The notes beneath the pieces were generated by a model, which was not told the origin of the DNA, ran no database searches, and saw only the letters and a list, made by a program, of their open reading frames with translations. This document shows positions 9,535 through 18,754 of a DNA stretch of 64,000 bases, in pieces. The DNA comes from an uncultured Pseudomonadota bacterium (GTDB taxonomy: Bacteria > Pseudomonadota > Gammaproteobacteria > Burkholderiales > Rhodocyclaceae), in NCBI GenBank assembly GCA_946479855.1, contig CAMLHL010000001.1:40874-104873 (forward strand). Reading direction: 5' to 3'. The first letter of the stretch is position 1. Each line of letters begins with the position of its first letter. The position numbers were made by a program, and so were the translations under genes.

Positions 9535-10250
9535 TCATGAAGATGGCGCTATCACGTTGGGTTCCCGCCTTTTTTCTGGCGTTTTGTGCTGTGCAGAATG
9601 CCGGAGCGGCGGTCGATGACATTATTTGCGGTAAGTTGGCCAATGGCTATGGGCCTTTCGACTATCGTACCGACAAGACGGAGCTTCCCGTCGTCGAGTT
9701 CCACCATCTGACGCCGGTCGTTGTGAATCTTGTCTCCGGGCAGACCGGGGTGTATCCCGGCGGCGATCTGGATTACACGCTGCGCGCATTTCCCAATCAC
9801 CCGACTGCCCTGATGGCGATGCTCCGGCTGGGAGATAAAACCCAGACGGAGCGGCCGAAGGGGGCTCGCTATTCGGTGGAGTGCTATCTGTATCGCGCCT
9901 GGCGTTTCCGCGAGGACGATCCGACAGTACGCATGATTTATGCGACTTATCTGGCCAAGCGAGGCAGGAGTGCCGAGGCGCTGGCCCATCTTGAAGACGC
10001 GCTGGCAATGGGCGAGGAAAGCGCAAACCTGAGCTACAACATGGGCTTGGTCTATGCCGATCTGAAAAAATATGATGAGGCCCTTATGTATGCGCACAAG
10101 GCCTATTCACAAGGTTTTTCCTTGCCCGGATTGCGTGACAAGCTTAAAAAAGCCGGAAAATGGAAAGACCCGGTGCCTTCGGTCGAAAATACGGCTGACA
10201 ATAAACTGGAAAATGAGGCACCCAAGGAACCGCTACCTCCCCCAAATTGA
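9531..10250 (+). CDS. Secreted TPR-containing protein of unknown function
   Basis: An N-terminal signal peptide (MALSRWVPAFFLAFCAVQNAGAAVDD, cleavage probably after AGA) precedes a 200-residue body. About residues 130-205 form two tetratricopeptide-like repeats (LAKRGRSAEALAHLEDALA and LSYNMGLVYADLKKYDEAL). The ATG at 9531 overlaps the flippase stop codon (ATGA), pointing to translational coupling; ATG 9537 is an alternative. The C-terminus is proline- and glutamate-rich. TPR proteins are common assembly partners in EPS export complexes, so a periplasmic scaffold role is plausible but unproven. It is the last gene of the + strand module before the convergent junction. Confidence 0.78.
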   Translation: MIMKMALSRWVPAFFLAFCAVQNAGAAVDDIICGKLANGYGPFDYRTDKTELPVVEFHHLTPVVVNLVSGQTGVYPGGDLDYTLRAFPNHPTALMAMLRLGDKTQTERPKGARYSVECYLYRAWRFREDDPTVRMIYATYLAKRGRSAEALAHLEDALAMGEESANLSYNMGLVYADLKKYDEALMYAHKAYSQGFSLPGLRDKLKKAGKWKDPVPSVENTADNKLENEAPKEPLPPPN

Positions 10251-10299
10251 CGGGTGCCGCGAAGCTGTGGCGACCGGTGAGGATGCCTTGGCTAACCGG

Positions 10300-11262
10300 T
10301 CATTGATATATCCGGCGATAGGCCTGTTCAGCCATTCGGCAGAGAGTTTTCCAGCGCGGGGAAGTCAATGGCGTCGGTTGCGTTGCGGTGACGGTCGGTT
10401 GCAATCCATGAAATCCGCGCACGTTGAAGCAATCCCGGTTTATTTCCAGGAATCGGCACAGTTTCTTGAAACGACTGATGGCAACCCAGTCGGGGCGATT
10501 GTGCTGACGGTTCAGCAATTCAAAATTGTGTGTGAGCAGGACAAAGGCTTTGTGATCTGCCTTCAGCGCTTGCCAAAGCAAGCCCTCCAGTTCCAGGTAT
10601 GAGCAGGCGGTGATTTGGGTATGGCGGAGACGGGGCGATCCATCCTGAAACACGGTTATCGGGTATTCGTGGACGCCCTCGCAGAGCGTCGGTGAAACCA
10701 CGGTGACGCCTGGCAGAATGCCACTGTCGGGGCCAAAGCTGCTGGCATTGTAGCTACTGTCGAAGGGAATGCCATTGGCTGCCAGTGCGGTCAGAGTGTC
10801 CCGGTTGAAAGCAAAGCTCCCGGCACGGAAAGCATTGACCGGGGCGGCTCCGGCTTCGTGCAGCAAGCGAGCTCCCAGATCGATCAATATGCTTTGTTCT
10901 TCAAGCGAGTAGTAGTGTAAATGCTGCCGTTTGCCAGTAACCTGCGGCAGGAGGGCGGTCCGTGATTCATCAACCCATTCCGGGTGCATGTGCATTTGCA
11001 CTTCCTGATGTCCGGCATTGATCAGCGCAACGATCTCGGCAAGGGGTTCCGGCCCAAAACGCGTCGAGAACATAGGGTCTACGAAGAAGACACCCGTCAG
11101 ATCATGTGAACGAAGAATGTCGATGGCATACTGGAGGCCAAAATTGCCCGAACTGGTCGGGCCGTAGATGTACTGCCGGAATTTGTCAGGAAATTTCTGG
11201 TCGATGTCCGTCCAGCCACCACACCACACTTCAACATCCATCGTAAGGAATACGTCGAGCAT
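10300..11262 (-). CDS. Polysaccharide deacetylase-like protein
   Basis: 320 residues without an obvious signal peptide. The N-terminal LDVFLTMDVEVWCGG resembles the Asp-Val-Glu start of the XrtA-associated deacetylase at 23691-24536, and MHMHPEW near residue 100 provides the His-x-His candidate metal ligands of a NodB-like carbohydrate esterase 4 fold. It is the last gene of the long - strand EPS operon, 16 bases after another deacetylase gene, and ends tail to tail with the TPR gene. It probably removes N- or O-acetyl groups from the polymer or an intermediate; that it is active is inferred. Confidence 0.78.
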   Translation of the reverse strand: MLDVFLTMDVEVWCGGWTDIDQKFPDKFRQYIYGPTSSGNFGLQYAIDILRSHDLTGVFFVDPMFSTRFGPEPLAEIVALINAGHQEVQMHMHPEWVDESRTALLPQVTGKRQHLHYYSLEEQSILIDLGARLLHEAGAAPVNAFRAGSFAFNRDTLTALAANGIPFDSSYNASSFGPDSGILPGVTVVSPTLCEGVHEYPITVFQDGSPRLRHTQITACSYLELEGLLWQALKADHKAFVLLTHNFELLNRQHNRPDWVAISRFKKLCRFLEINRDCFNVRGFHGLQPTVTATQPTPLTSPRWKTLCRMAEQAYRRIYQ

Positions 11263-11278
11263 GCTGAATGGCCTTTTA

Positions 11279-12244
11279 TCAGTGCCTGGCTGGCAGGAGA
11301 TTGGTGATCAGACGTAACGCAAATTTCAGGCGAGTCTTGTTCCACGGGGTAAAACGTGGAATCTGGAAGAGGTCGGTTTCGCCATCGGCGCTTCCCCAAG
11401 CTGTTGAAACCGCTGCCACGAAGCCGGCTTCCTTGATCAGCTTTGCATGTTCCGGCAGGTAGTCGTCACCGGGCTTGCCATTCGGGTAGGCAAACAGGGT
11501 GACAGGTTCTTCCAGCAACTGCTCCAGATAGGCTTTGCTGTTGGCGATTTCATCGCGTGCAACGGCTATCTCGGTTCTCGCCAGTATGGGGTGGGTGACG
11601 GTATGGGCCCCGATCTGCATGTTGGCCTGGCGCATTTGTTTGACTTGTCCCGAGGTCATCATCAGGTCGGACGGCAATTGCTTGCCTGAAATGCGGGCTA
11701 TTTCGTCGGTTACTTCCTTGCGACGCGCTGGTTCGAGGTATTTTGCCTTGGCAATGATGGCATTGATGGCTAACCGTTTTTCTTCACTGTTGCCGGTTCG
11801 ATAGCAGTCCAGACCCAACTGGCTCAGATCGAGTGCCGCATGTTCAAACAGGCGTATCGATTCGATGATCGTATCGTTCCACATGCGCCCGCCATCGAGA
11901 TAGCCCGTGGCAATGAAGAAGCTGGCCGTGATGCCGTGCTTTTGCAGAATCGGCATTGCCACCGAATAGTTGTCGGCGTAACCGTCGTCAAACGTGATGA
12001 CGGCGGCCCGAGCCGGCAATTTTGCCGATTTCAGGGCGTCGACCGCAGCATCCAGCGGGATGACCGTGAACCACGACTTGATCCACGAGATGATGCGATC
12101 GAATTGTGCGGCATCGGGTTCGTCCGGGAACAGTGGGTCGGGTTTCGGCAGGACCCTGTGAAATATGAAGACGGATAGACGGGCATCTGGTCCGGATGGT
12201 GAAAACCACCCGAGAACATACCGGGTTAGCGCATCTAGGATCAT
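11279..12244 (-). CDS. Polysaccharide deacetylase family protein (NodB domain)
   Basis: 321 residues with the classic carbohydrate esterase 4 motifs: VITFDDGYADN (about residues 80-91, metal-binding and catalytic Asp), IGAHTVTHPIL near residue 190 (the His-x-x-x-His metal ligands) and LFAYPNGKPGDDY near residue 240. The start region SVFIFHRVLP is typical of this branch. No clear signal peptide. Its start codon overlaps the stop of the methyltransferase gene by four bases (ATGA). With the neighbouring deacetylase it suggests that amino sugars in the polymer are partly de-N-acetylated. Confidence 0.9.
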   Translation of the reverse strand: MILDALTRYVLGWFSPSGPDARLSVFIFHRVLPKPDPLFPDEPDAAQFDRIISWIKSWFTVIPLDAAVDALKSAKLPARAAVITFDDGYADNYSVAMPILQKHGITASFFIATGYLDGGRMWNDTIIESIRLFEHAALDLSQLGLDCYRTGNSEEKRLAINAIIAKAKYLEPARRKEVTDEIARISGKQLPSDLMMTSGQVKQMRQANMQIGAHTVTHPILARTEIAVARDEIANSKAYLEQLLEEPVTLFAYPNGKPGDDYLPEHAKLIKEAGFVAAVSTAWGSADGETDLFQIPRFTPWNKTRLKFALRLITNLLPARH

Positions 12245-13107
12245 GGGGTGCTGCGCTTTTGGGCAATCACAACCGTGTACGGGGTCGCAACGTGGGCAAG
12301 CCAGCGAAGCGGTGGAACTGCCTTGAGCGTATCAATGAGCCACTGCTGCGCCCGGGGCTTGCTCTGATAATCGATCATGTCGATTCGGTCGTAGGCATCG
12401 AAACCGCTTTGTTGCAGACATTCCCTGAGGGAGTAGAAGGAAAACCAGTTTACCGCGGGGTATTTGGCAAAATTGACGAGTTCCGGCCAGTCGGTAACCG
12501 CGCGTCGTTCGAAGTAATTTTTTAGTTTTTTGGGGTACCAACTGTAGATTGGGAGATTAAATTCCGACTGGATCGGACAGAGCGTGTTGTTGGTGCTGAT
12601 GTAGAGCAGGCCATCCGGTCTCAAACAACGCATAGCTTCTCGCAGGCAGTCCTGCCATGGCGGAACGTGTTCCAAAAGTTCCGGCATGACGCAGATGTCG
12701 AACGATGCATCCGGAAAGGGAAGTTCGGTGGCCGATCCAACTTCGAATCGATGGTTGAACCCATGGTCGGTAGAGCGCTGTCGGGCAAGTTTGATCAGTG
12801 GCTCGTTGATGTCTATCCCGACATAGCGATGCCCCGCTTCGCTCCAGAGCAGGCTTTGTGTCCCGGCACCACAGCCGATATCGAGAACATCAAGTACTTG
12901 ATGCTTGCCCTGCTGTGCTTGCAATCTCAGGAGCGCGTCACGCGCCGCCTTGAAACGATTTATGGTTTCCTGCGACAGGCTCTGCTGCTCATAATAGGTA
13001 TAGAACCCTTGATGAGAGCCGGTATCCCACTTGGCTTCGTTCTCGCTCATATTATTCGTTGCCTCAATGTTCGAGCCTAAGAGTGGCGATGCTATCTCTA
13101 TGCTCAT
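12241..13107 (-). CDS. SAM-dependent class I methyltransferase
   Basis: The Rossmann methyltransferase core is clear: VLDVLDIGCGAGTQS (motif I, SAM binding), VGIDINEP (acidic residue of motif II) and FPDASFDICVMPELLEHVPPW (motif IV). About 288 residues from the ATG at 13107, which overlaps the stop of the ligase gene (ATGA). ATG 13050, with a GAGG about 11 bases upstream, is an equally good alternative. The location between the O-ligase-like and deacetylase genes suggests it methylates a sugar or the end of the glycan chain. UbiG-like and sugar methyltransferases share these motifs, so the substrate is inferred only from context. Confidence 0.85.
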   Translation of the reverse strand: MSIEIASPLLGSNIEATNNMSENEAKWDTGSHQGFYTYYEQQSLSQETINRFKAARDALLRLQAQQGKHQVLDVLDIGCGAGTQSLLWSEAGHRYVGIDINEPLIKLARQRSTDHGFNHRFEVGSATELPFPDASFDICVMPELLEHVPPWQDCLREAMRCLRPDGLLYISTNNTLCPIQSEFNLPIYSWYPKKLKNYFERRAVTDWPELVNFAKYPAVNWFSFYSLRECLQQSGFDAYDRIDMIDYQSKPRAQQWLIDTLKAVPPLRWLAHVATPYTVVIAQKRSTP

Positions 13108-14408
13108 TGACTGGCCAGTCGTTGTTGCACCAGCTTCGACGAGGGGATTGAATTTTTTGCCGGTCGGACAAGGGTTTCGGTGTTGACGATCCCTTTCAAG
13201 ACCACCAATACCAGAACCAAGTAGTAGGGCAGGTCGAAATAGGACAGACTCAGGAAAGCTCCGCCAACGGCATATCCCAGTAGGGAGACTTGAGTCATTG
13301 CGGCAAGGTTCCCGGCCCAGGCGAGTTCTGGTCGGTTTCTTGTTTCCCGGATGATCGTCACGCCATATCGCCAAGCGAGCATGAATATCGTCAGGAAAAG
13401 AAATAATCCGATAAAACCATGTTCGCCAAGAACCTGGAAATAGATGCTGTGGGCGACGTGAATATCCAGGGGGTTGGGGGCATACATGGCAAAGACGTCT
13501 GCTGTATACATCTTGAATCCGCCGCCGATGGGAAAGCGGTCAACCGCGAGGTTCCAGGCTAGCCACCAGGCATTGATGCGCCCCACCGCCGAGGCATCCT
13601 GGTCGTATGTCTTGATGGTGTTCATCCGTTCGAACCATTGCTCCGGAAGGAACGCAAAAAAGAGGGCGCCAGCCACCAGGATGCCGATGCCCAGGCCGAG
13701 TTTCTTCGGGCTTTTCATCCAGAGGAGGAAGGACATGGCGCCAATGGCAAGGAAGGCTCCCCGTGACTGCGAGCCTAGTACTGAGGCGGTGCACAGCAGC
13801 ATTGCCACAATGCACCCCAGCTTAATCCATTTGTTTTCGATTTCCATCTGGAGATAACGAAACAGCGGAACCACCATGATGACGGCCAAGGCAAGGGTGT
13901 TGTTGTCGGCAATAAAGGTGTCTTCCGGCCCCCAGACTCGGCTGCTCCCTCCGCTCAAGATGGTGAATATCCCACCTTTAATGCCGTAGAAGCCGACGGA
14001 AAGCGCCAGGACAGCGATAATGGCATTTAGGTGCTGGCGTGTTCCCACCACCAGAAAACCGATTAATACCATTAGCTGTATCTTGAAGGCTCGGACCCAA
14101 AGGTCGTATTCGAATTCGGGATGGAATGAAAACCAGGGCGACACGCCTAGCCAAAGCACAAATGCCAGCATTGCGACGGTGATGCCATTCCACGGGAAAC
14201 GATAAATCTGCTTGGCATTCAGGAGGATGCCGAGAAAGAGAAAAATGGCGCTGATCTGGGAGAAAGGCAGGTTGTAGGCAAAGCTATAGGTCAGGCGGTG
14301 CGGATTCATGATCCCCAGCCAGATCCAGAGGAGCAGACCGATATAGGGCTTTTTCAGCGAGAAAGGCAGGATTCCCGCGACAACAAGGGTAAGGACGATG
14401 TCACGCAC
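13104..14408 (-). CDS. Exosortase A-associated O-antigen ligase/polymerase-like protein
   Basis: 434 residues with about 11-12 hydrophobic segments. The opening SLKKPYIGLLLWIWLGIMNP is characteristic of the putative O-glycosylation ligase found in XrtA loci, and the large periplasmic loop leads to VAHSIYFQVLGEHGFIG, the conserved His region of the Wzy/WaaL family. It may polymerise repeat units or transfer glycan to PEP-CTERM proteins. The start is GTG, overlapping the upstream glycosyltransferase stop. No other Wzy candidate exists in the window, so it may be the polymerase of this locus; family names suggest ligation, so both roles stay open. Confidence 0.88.
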   Translation of the reverse strand: MRDIVLTLVVAGILPFSLKKPYIGLLLWIWLGIMNPHRLTYSFAYNLPFSQISAIFLFLGILLNAKQIYRFPWNGITVAMLAFVLWLGVSPWFSFHPEFEYDLWVRAFKIQLMVLIGFLVVGTRQHLNAIIAVLALSVGFYGIKGGIFTILSGGSSRVWGPEDTFIADNNTLALAVIMVVPLFRYLQMEIENKWIKLGCIVAMLLCTASVLGSQSRGAFLAIGAMSFLLWMKSPKKLGLGIGILVAGALFFAFLPEQWFERMNTIKTYDQDASAVGRINAWWLAWNLAVDRFPIGGGFKMYTADVFAMYAPNPLDIHVAHSIYFQVLGEHGFIGLFLFLTIFMLAWRYGVTIIRETRNRPELAWAGNLAAMTQVSLLGYAVGGAFLSLSYFDLPYYLVLVLVVLKGIVNTETLVRPAKNSIPSSKLVQQRLASQ

Positions 14409-15588
14409 CGGTCATGCTCCTGAATAGTGCCAACTGGGATGCCGTGGTTGCTTCCCAGCTGAATTTCTCGGCATGCGCTCGCACGTCCTTGCGGTCTGGG
14501 TAGTCGTTAAAGAGCGCAGCAAAAGCCTGGGCAAGGGCGGCCGGTGTTCGTTCATCCATCAGGCGACCGGCAACCGGAGTCGAAACGACCTCCGGCGTGC
14601 CCCAGATGTTGGTTGCAATGACGGGGGTTCCGCAAGCCATCGCTTCGAGCAGGACATTGGCCCAGCCTTCGCGACTTGAGCAGAGGACTAGCGCATCGGC
14701 GGCGCTATACCAACTGCGTAATTCGCTGTTCTCAAGCTGCCCGGTGAAACGGACTTGTGCGGCAAGGCCCAGCTTGCGGGCAAGTCCTTCCAGCGAGGCG
14801 CGTTCAGGGCCGGAGCCGGCGATGACCAGAAAGATATGGTCCGGAAGTTTGGTCAGGGCCTCAATGGCGATATGGTGGCCTTTGCGCTCGACCAGATGGC
14901 CGACGGAAAGCAGTATGGTCTTGTCGGGCAGAGCGAGTTTTTTTATGGCGAGCGATTGTGCTTCCGGTTGGAATCTTTCCAGATCTACCCCGTTACGGAA
15001 TACATGCAATTTCCTCTGCTCGGCACCGAGTTCGCCAAGGCGCTCCATGAGCGCCTTGCAGACACCGATTGAAGCAAAGGCATCGGCCGCTGTCTTCAAT
15101 ATGAGCTTGCGGGGATAGGCATGTTGGGGGATCAGGTTGAGATCGGTTCCACGGGCAGTTACGATAAAAGGTTTATCCAGTTGCTTGGCGATGATGCCGG
15201 CTGCAACACCGTCAGGGTAATAGTAGTGGGCATCGATCAGATCGAAGTCAAAACCGCCTTGCAGCAGCTTGCGTATTGTCGGCATGGCGCAGGCGGCCAG
15301 CGTGTGCGGTGCGATGTTCATGCCGATTTTGGGGGGCAAGAAATAGCGGGGGTGAAAGACCTCAATTCCGTTCCGACACTCGAATCCCGGCGTGGCGGCA
15401 AATTGCCCGTAGTCGCCGAAGCATTTTCCGGAAAATGGAAACCATGGCACGGGAGCGACGACTTTCGTTTCGACCTCGCCTGATGTCAACAATTCGCGCA
15501 GACGCGTCTCGACGAAAATGCCATGCACCGGACGTACCGAGCTTGGAAAAAGCGTCGAGAAAAGCAGGGTTTTGATCGGGCGAGGCAT
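14401..15588 (-). CDS. Glycosyltransferase family 4
   Basis: 395 residues with a two-domain GT-B layout. N-terminal acceptor domain includes TLFPSSVRPVHGIFVE and FDLIDAHYYYPDGVAA; the C-terminal GT1/GT4 domain (about 190-370) has LLSVGHLVERKGHHIAIEAL and the EX7E-type region SREGWANVLLEAMACGTPVIA. These retaining enzymes use a nucleotide sugar on the cytoplasmic face. Its stop overlaps the GTG start of the ligase-like gene, placing it firmly in the EPS operon. The donor sugar is unknown; the neighbouring epimerase and ManC make ManNAc and mannose candidates. Confidence 0.9.
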   Translation of the reverse strand: MPRPIKTLLFSTLFPSSVRPVHGIFVETRLRELLTSGEVETKVVAPVPWFPFSGKCFGDYGQFAATPGFECRNGIEVFHPRYFLPPKIGMNIAPHTLAACAMPTIRKLLQGGFDFDLIDAHYYYPDGVAAGIIAKQLDKPFIVTARGTDLNLIPQHAYPRKLILKTAADAFASIGVCKALMERLGELGAEQRKLHVFRNGVDLERFQPEAQSLAIKKLALPDKTILLSVGHLVERKGHHIAIEALTKLPDHIFLVIAGSGPERASLEGLARKLGLAAQVRFTGQLENSELRSWYSAADALVLCSSREGWANVLLEAMACGTPVIATNIWGTPEVVSTPVAGRLMDERTPAALAQAFAALFNDYPDRKDVRAHAEKFSWEATTASQLALFRSMTGA

Positions 15589-15618
15589 GGGCTTCGTGGT
15601 GTGGCTGAGGAGAGCGGC

Positions 15619-16836
15619 TCAGGTTTTATTCTGGTGGGTGAGGGTGGTGTAGGCGGCCTGGTAGTTCGCGACACTGTTGTGCCAGTTTCTAACTTCCTCG
15701 ACGAAGCGGCGTCCGTTTGCCTTCAGTTCTGGCCAGGATTGGCGGTTGGCCAGAAGGTTCTGTATGGCTTCGGCCAAAGCGCTCTTGTTCCCGGCCGGGA
15801 AGAGGATGCCGGTCTGATTGTGCTCGACCAATTCCTTGTGTCCGCCAACGTCGGAGGCTACGAAGAGTTGGCCTTGGGCCATGGCTTCCAAAGGCTTGAG
15901 CGGGGTGACGAGTTCGGTCAGGCGCATCGGGTGGCGGGGGTAGGCGAGCACGTCAATCAGGTCGTAATAGCGATTGACGTCTTTGTGTGGAATGCGCCCG
16001 GTAAATATCACGATATTTTGCAGGCCCAGAGCTGCGGCTTGTTTGCGTAAATTCGCTTCCTGCGGCCCGCCGCCGACGAGGAGCACGCGGATGTCCGGGT
16101 TGGCGGCAATCAAGGCAGGCAGGGCGTCGAGAAGCAGGTCCAGCCCTTCGTAAGCGTAGAAGGAGCCGATGAAGCCGATGACCGTTTTGCCGGTTAAACC
16201 AAGATTCTTTTGGAGCTCAGCGTCAGGCGGGCTGGCTAGATGGAATGAGTCGATATCAACGGCATTGGGGATGACGGTGACCTTGTCGACTGGGATACCG
16301 CGGGCCACGATGTCGGCGCGCAGGCCTTCGCAGATGGTAAAGATGTGATCGGCTTGGCGGATGGCACGGGTTTCAAGGGCCCGCGTGGCTCGGTAGCGAA
16401 GGCTGCCTTCGTGGGTGCTGCCATGGTCCACGGCAGCATCTTCCCAGAAGGCACGGATTTCATAGACAACGGGAATCCCCAGTTTTCTGGCGACTTTGAT
16501 GGCGGGCAGGGCATTCAGCACCGGCGAATGGGCATGGATGATGTCCGGACGAACTTCCCGAGCAACTTCTTCGAGGCGGGTTTCAAGTTGCTTCATCAAG
16601 GCCTGTTCCTTGAGGATAGGCAGCTTTGCCCAGGGGCCTTCGGGAAGCGGCGTTCGATAAAAGCGCAAGCCATCGACTTCTTCGAACGGAGCGGCGGTTT
16701 TCCCCTGCTTGGGCGAGGTCAGGTGGAAAGTCTGCCAGCCCAGCGCCCGTTGTTCTCGCAGCAGTGCGGCCGTGCGGAAGGTATAACCGCTGTGCAGCGG
16801 AATAGAATGGTCGAGGACGTGAAGTGCGCGAATCAT
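15619..16836 (-). CDS. Exosortase A-associated glycosyltransferase (Daro_2409-type)
   Basis: 405 residues, GT4 family. The opening ALHVLDHSIPLHSGYTFRT matches the glycosyltransferase type known from PEP-CTERM/exosortase A loci. The donor-binding domain contains VIGFIGSFYAYEGLDLLLDA and LKPLEAMAQGQLFVASDVGG with the conserved Glu. Its start overlaps the amidotransferase stop by four bases (ATGA). It likely adds one sugar of the repeat unit on the cytoplasmic side of the membrane. Sequence and context agree well on locus membership; the sugar is not determinable. Confidence 0.92.
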   Translation of the reverse strand: MIRALHVLDHSIPLHSGYTFRTAALLREQRALGWQTFHLTSPKQGKTAAPFEEVDGLRFYRTPLPEGPWAKLPILKEQALMKQLETRLEEVAREVRPDIIHAHSPVLNALPAIKVARKLGIPVVYEIRAFWEDAAVDHGSTHEGSLRYRATRALETRAIRQADHIFTICEGLRADIVARGIPVDKVTVIPNAVDIDSFHLASPPDAELQKNLGLTGKTVIGFIGSFYAYEGLDLLLDALPALIAANPDIRVLLVGGGPQEANLRKQAAALGLQNIVIFTGRIPHKDVNRYYDLIDVLAYPRHPMRLTELVTPLKPLEAMAQGQLFVASDVGGHKELVEHNQTGILFPAGNKSALAEAIQNLLANRQSWPELKANGRRFVEEVRNWHNSVANYQAAYTTLTHQNKT

Positions 16837-18740
16837 GCTTGCACCTCCTGTCCCATGACGTTGCGCAGGAAGGCTTCAAACATCAACAGCGTCCAGATCG
16901 ACGCACTGTAGTCGCGGGAACCGTTGTTATGGTCAGTGACGAGTTGCTGCAGGTAATCGTGGTTAAACCAGCCCGTATCGGCCAGTCGGGAACCTAGGAT
17001 GGACTCCTGGACGCGTTGCTTAAGCGGGCCGCGGAACCAGCGGGCGAGCGGTACCGAAAAGCCCATTTTGGGACGGTAAAGCACATCGTTTGGAAGGTAG
17101 GGTTCCATCGATTTCTTGAGGATGTATTTGCCTTCTTGTCCCCTGATTTTCTGCGAGGAACGCAAGGTGGCCAGCCATTCGACCAGTTTATGATCCATCA
17201 GCGGTTCGCGGACCTCCAGGGAATGTGCCATGCTGGCACGGTCGACCTTGGTGTTGATGTCGCCGACGAGGTAGGTTTTCAGATCGAGATACTGAATCAG
17301 TGCCAACGGGTCGTCCGTATTGGCTTTGGCGGCGTGCTGCCTGAATACTTCACTGGCGTCGTAGCCGCCAAGCGCAGATTTGAATCGGGCGCTGAACAGT
17401 TGCTCACGCATCGGCGCCCGCAGGATGGATATCGAGTGAAAGTAGCCCTCGACCGATGTTCTGGCCATGCCTTCGAAAGTGGTTTTTGCACGGAAGACAC
17501 GCGGAGCCCAGTCAGCCTTGGGGTAGAGCTTGCCCAGGGTGCCGAAGAGGGGACGACGCAATCCCAACGGCAAGGCGGAGCGCATTTTCTCTTCCATCAG
17601 ATGCAGGCGATAACGGCGATAGCCACCAAAACTTTCGTCACCTCCATCGCCGGAAAGCGCTACCGTGACATGCTTGCGGGCCAGTTGGCAGACACGGTAG
17701 GTCGGGATGGCGGAACTGTCGGCATAGGGCTCGTCGTAGAGTCGAGCCAAGGTGTCGATCAGGTCGAAATCGTCGCTTTCAACCATGTCCAGGTAATGAT
17801 TGGTGTGGTAGCGATCGGCGACCGTCTTGGCGAACTCGGATTCGTTGAAGGCGGGATCGGAAAAGCCGATGGAGCAGGTGTTGACCGCAGCATTCGAGAG
17901 GCCGGCCATCATGGCGACTACCGCACTCGAGTCGACGCCGCCGGAAAGGAAGGCGCCGAGCGGTACTTCGGAGATCATCCGCAGCCGAATCGATTCTTCC
18001 AGGCGACGGGTGAGTTCGGCGCAGGCATCGCTGTCACTGATTGGGTTGTCGAGGGTGAATCGGATGTCCCAGTATTCGCGAGGTTCGCCCATGGGTTGTC
18101 CACGGCGCAACAGCAGCGTATGGGCGGGCGGCAGTTTTTTGGCTTGCTGGAAGATGGCGCGTGGTTCGGCGACGTAGCCGAGGGCGAAATATTCCTCGAC
18201 AGCGTACGGGTCAATGTCGCGCCTGAGGCTACCGTGGGCAAGCAATGATTTCAGTTCGGAGCCGAAAATGAAGCTGCCATCATCGAGCAGCGCGTAGAAC
18301 AAGGGCTTGACGCCGAGGCGGTCACGCGCCAGGAACAGCGTTTCGCGATTGCGGTCCCAGAGGGCGAAGGCGAACATGCCACGGAAGCGGTCGACACAAC
18401 TTTCTCCCCAGGATTCCCAGGCATGGACAATGACTTCGGTATCGCTGCGGGTGTGAAAGACGTGACCGAGCGCCTGCAGTTCCGGGATGAGTTCCTGGTA
18501 GTTATAGATTTCGCCGTTAAAGACGACGCAGACGCTCTGGTCTTCGTTGTACAGCGGTTGCTGGCCGGTAGACAGATCGATGATGGAGAGGCGCCGATGG
18601 CCGAATCCGACGCCGGGTTCGAGATGCAGCCCGCCTTCGTCAGGGCCTCGATGGAGTTGTGATTCGTTCATGCGGTGGAGGAGTGCACGGTCGATATCGC
18701 GTTTGCCTCGGGTGTCGAAAATGCCGGTTATTCCGCACAT
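16833..18740 (-). CDS. Exosortase A-associated amidotransferase (asparagine synthase family)
   Basis: 635 residues with both domains intact. The N-terminus begins MCGITGIFD with the nucleophilic Cys2, followed by HRGPDEGG and VFNGEIYNYQEL of the class II glutaminase. The synthase domain has FLSGGVDSSAVV and ALSGDGGDESFGGY. It should hydrolyse glutamine and pass ammonia to an activated carboxylate, probably a uronic acid of the polymer or of a lipid-linked precursor. It lies between glycosyltransferase genes in the operon. The comparison with the cysteine-less relative at 1334-3019 shows that this locus combines one complete and one glutaminase-dead member. Confidence 0.94.
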   Translation of the reverse strand: MCGITGIFDTRGKRDIDRALLHRMNESQLHRGPDEGGLHLEPGVGFGHRRLSIIDLSTGQQPLYNEDQSVCVVFNGEIYNYQELIPELQALGHVFHTRSDTEVIVHAWESWGESCVDRFRGMFAFALWDRNRETLFLARDRLGVKPLFYALLDDGSFIFGSELKSLLAHGSLRRDIDPYAVEEYFALGYVAEPRAIFQQAKKLPPAHTLLLRRGQPMGEPREYWDIRFTLDNPISDSDACAELTRRLEESIRLRMISEVPLGAFLSGGVDSSAVVAMMAGLSNAAVNTCSIGFSDPAFNESEFAKTVADRYHTNHYLDMVESDDFDLIDTLARLYDEPYADSSAIPTYRVCQLARKHVTVALSGDGGDESFGGYRRYRLHLMEEKMRSALPLGLRRPLFGTLGKLYPKADWAPRVFRAKTTFEGMARTSVEGYFHSISILRAPMREQLFSARFKSALGGYDASEVFRQHAAKANTDDPLALIQYLDLKTYLVGDINTKVDRASMAHSLEVREPLMDHKLVEWLATLRSSQKIRGQEGKYILKKSMEPYLPNDVLYRPKMGFSVPLARWFRGPLKQRVQESILGSRLADTGWFNHDYLQQLVTDHNNGSRDYSASIWTLLMFEAFLRNVMGQEVQA

Positions 18741-18754
18741 GGTGTGTATCTCTG

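Noticed and set aside
10272..10301. Inverted repeat GACCGGT ... ACCGGTC at the convergent junction
   Set aside because: The 16-base loop is long, the stem is only 7 bp and no T-run follows on either strand, so I did not call a terminator.
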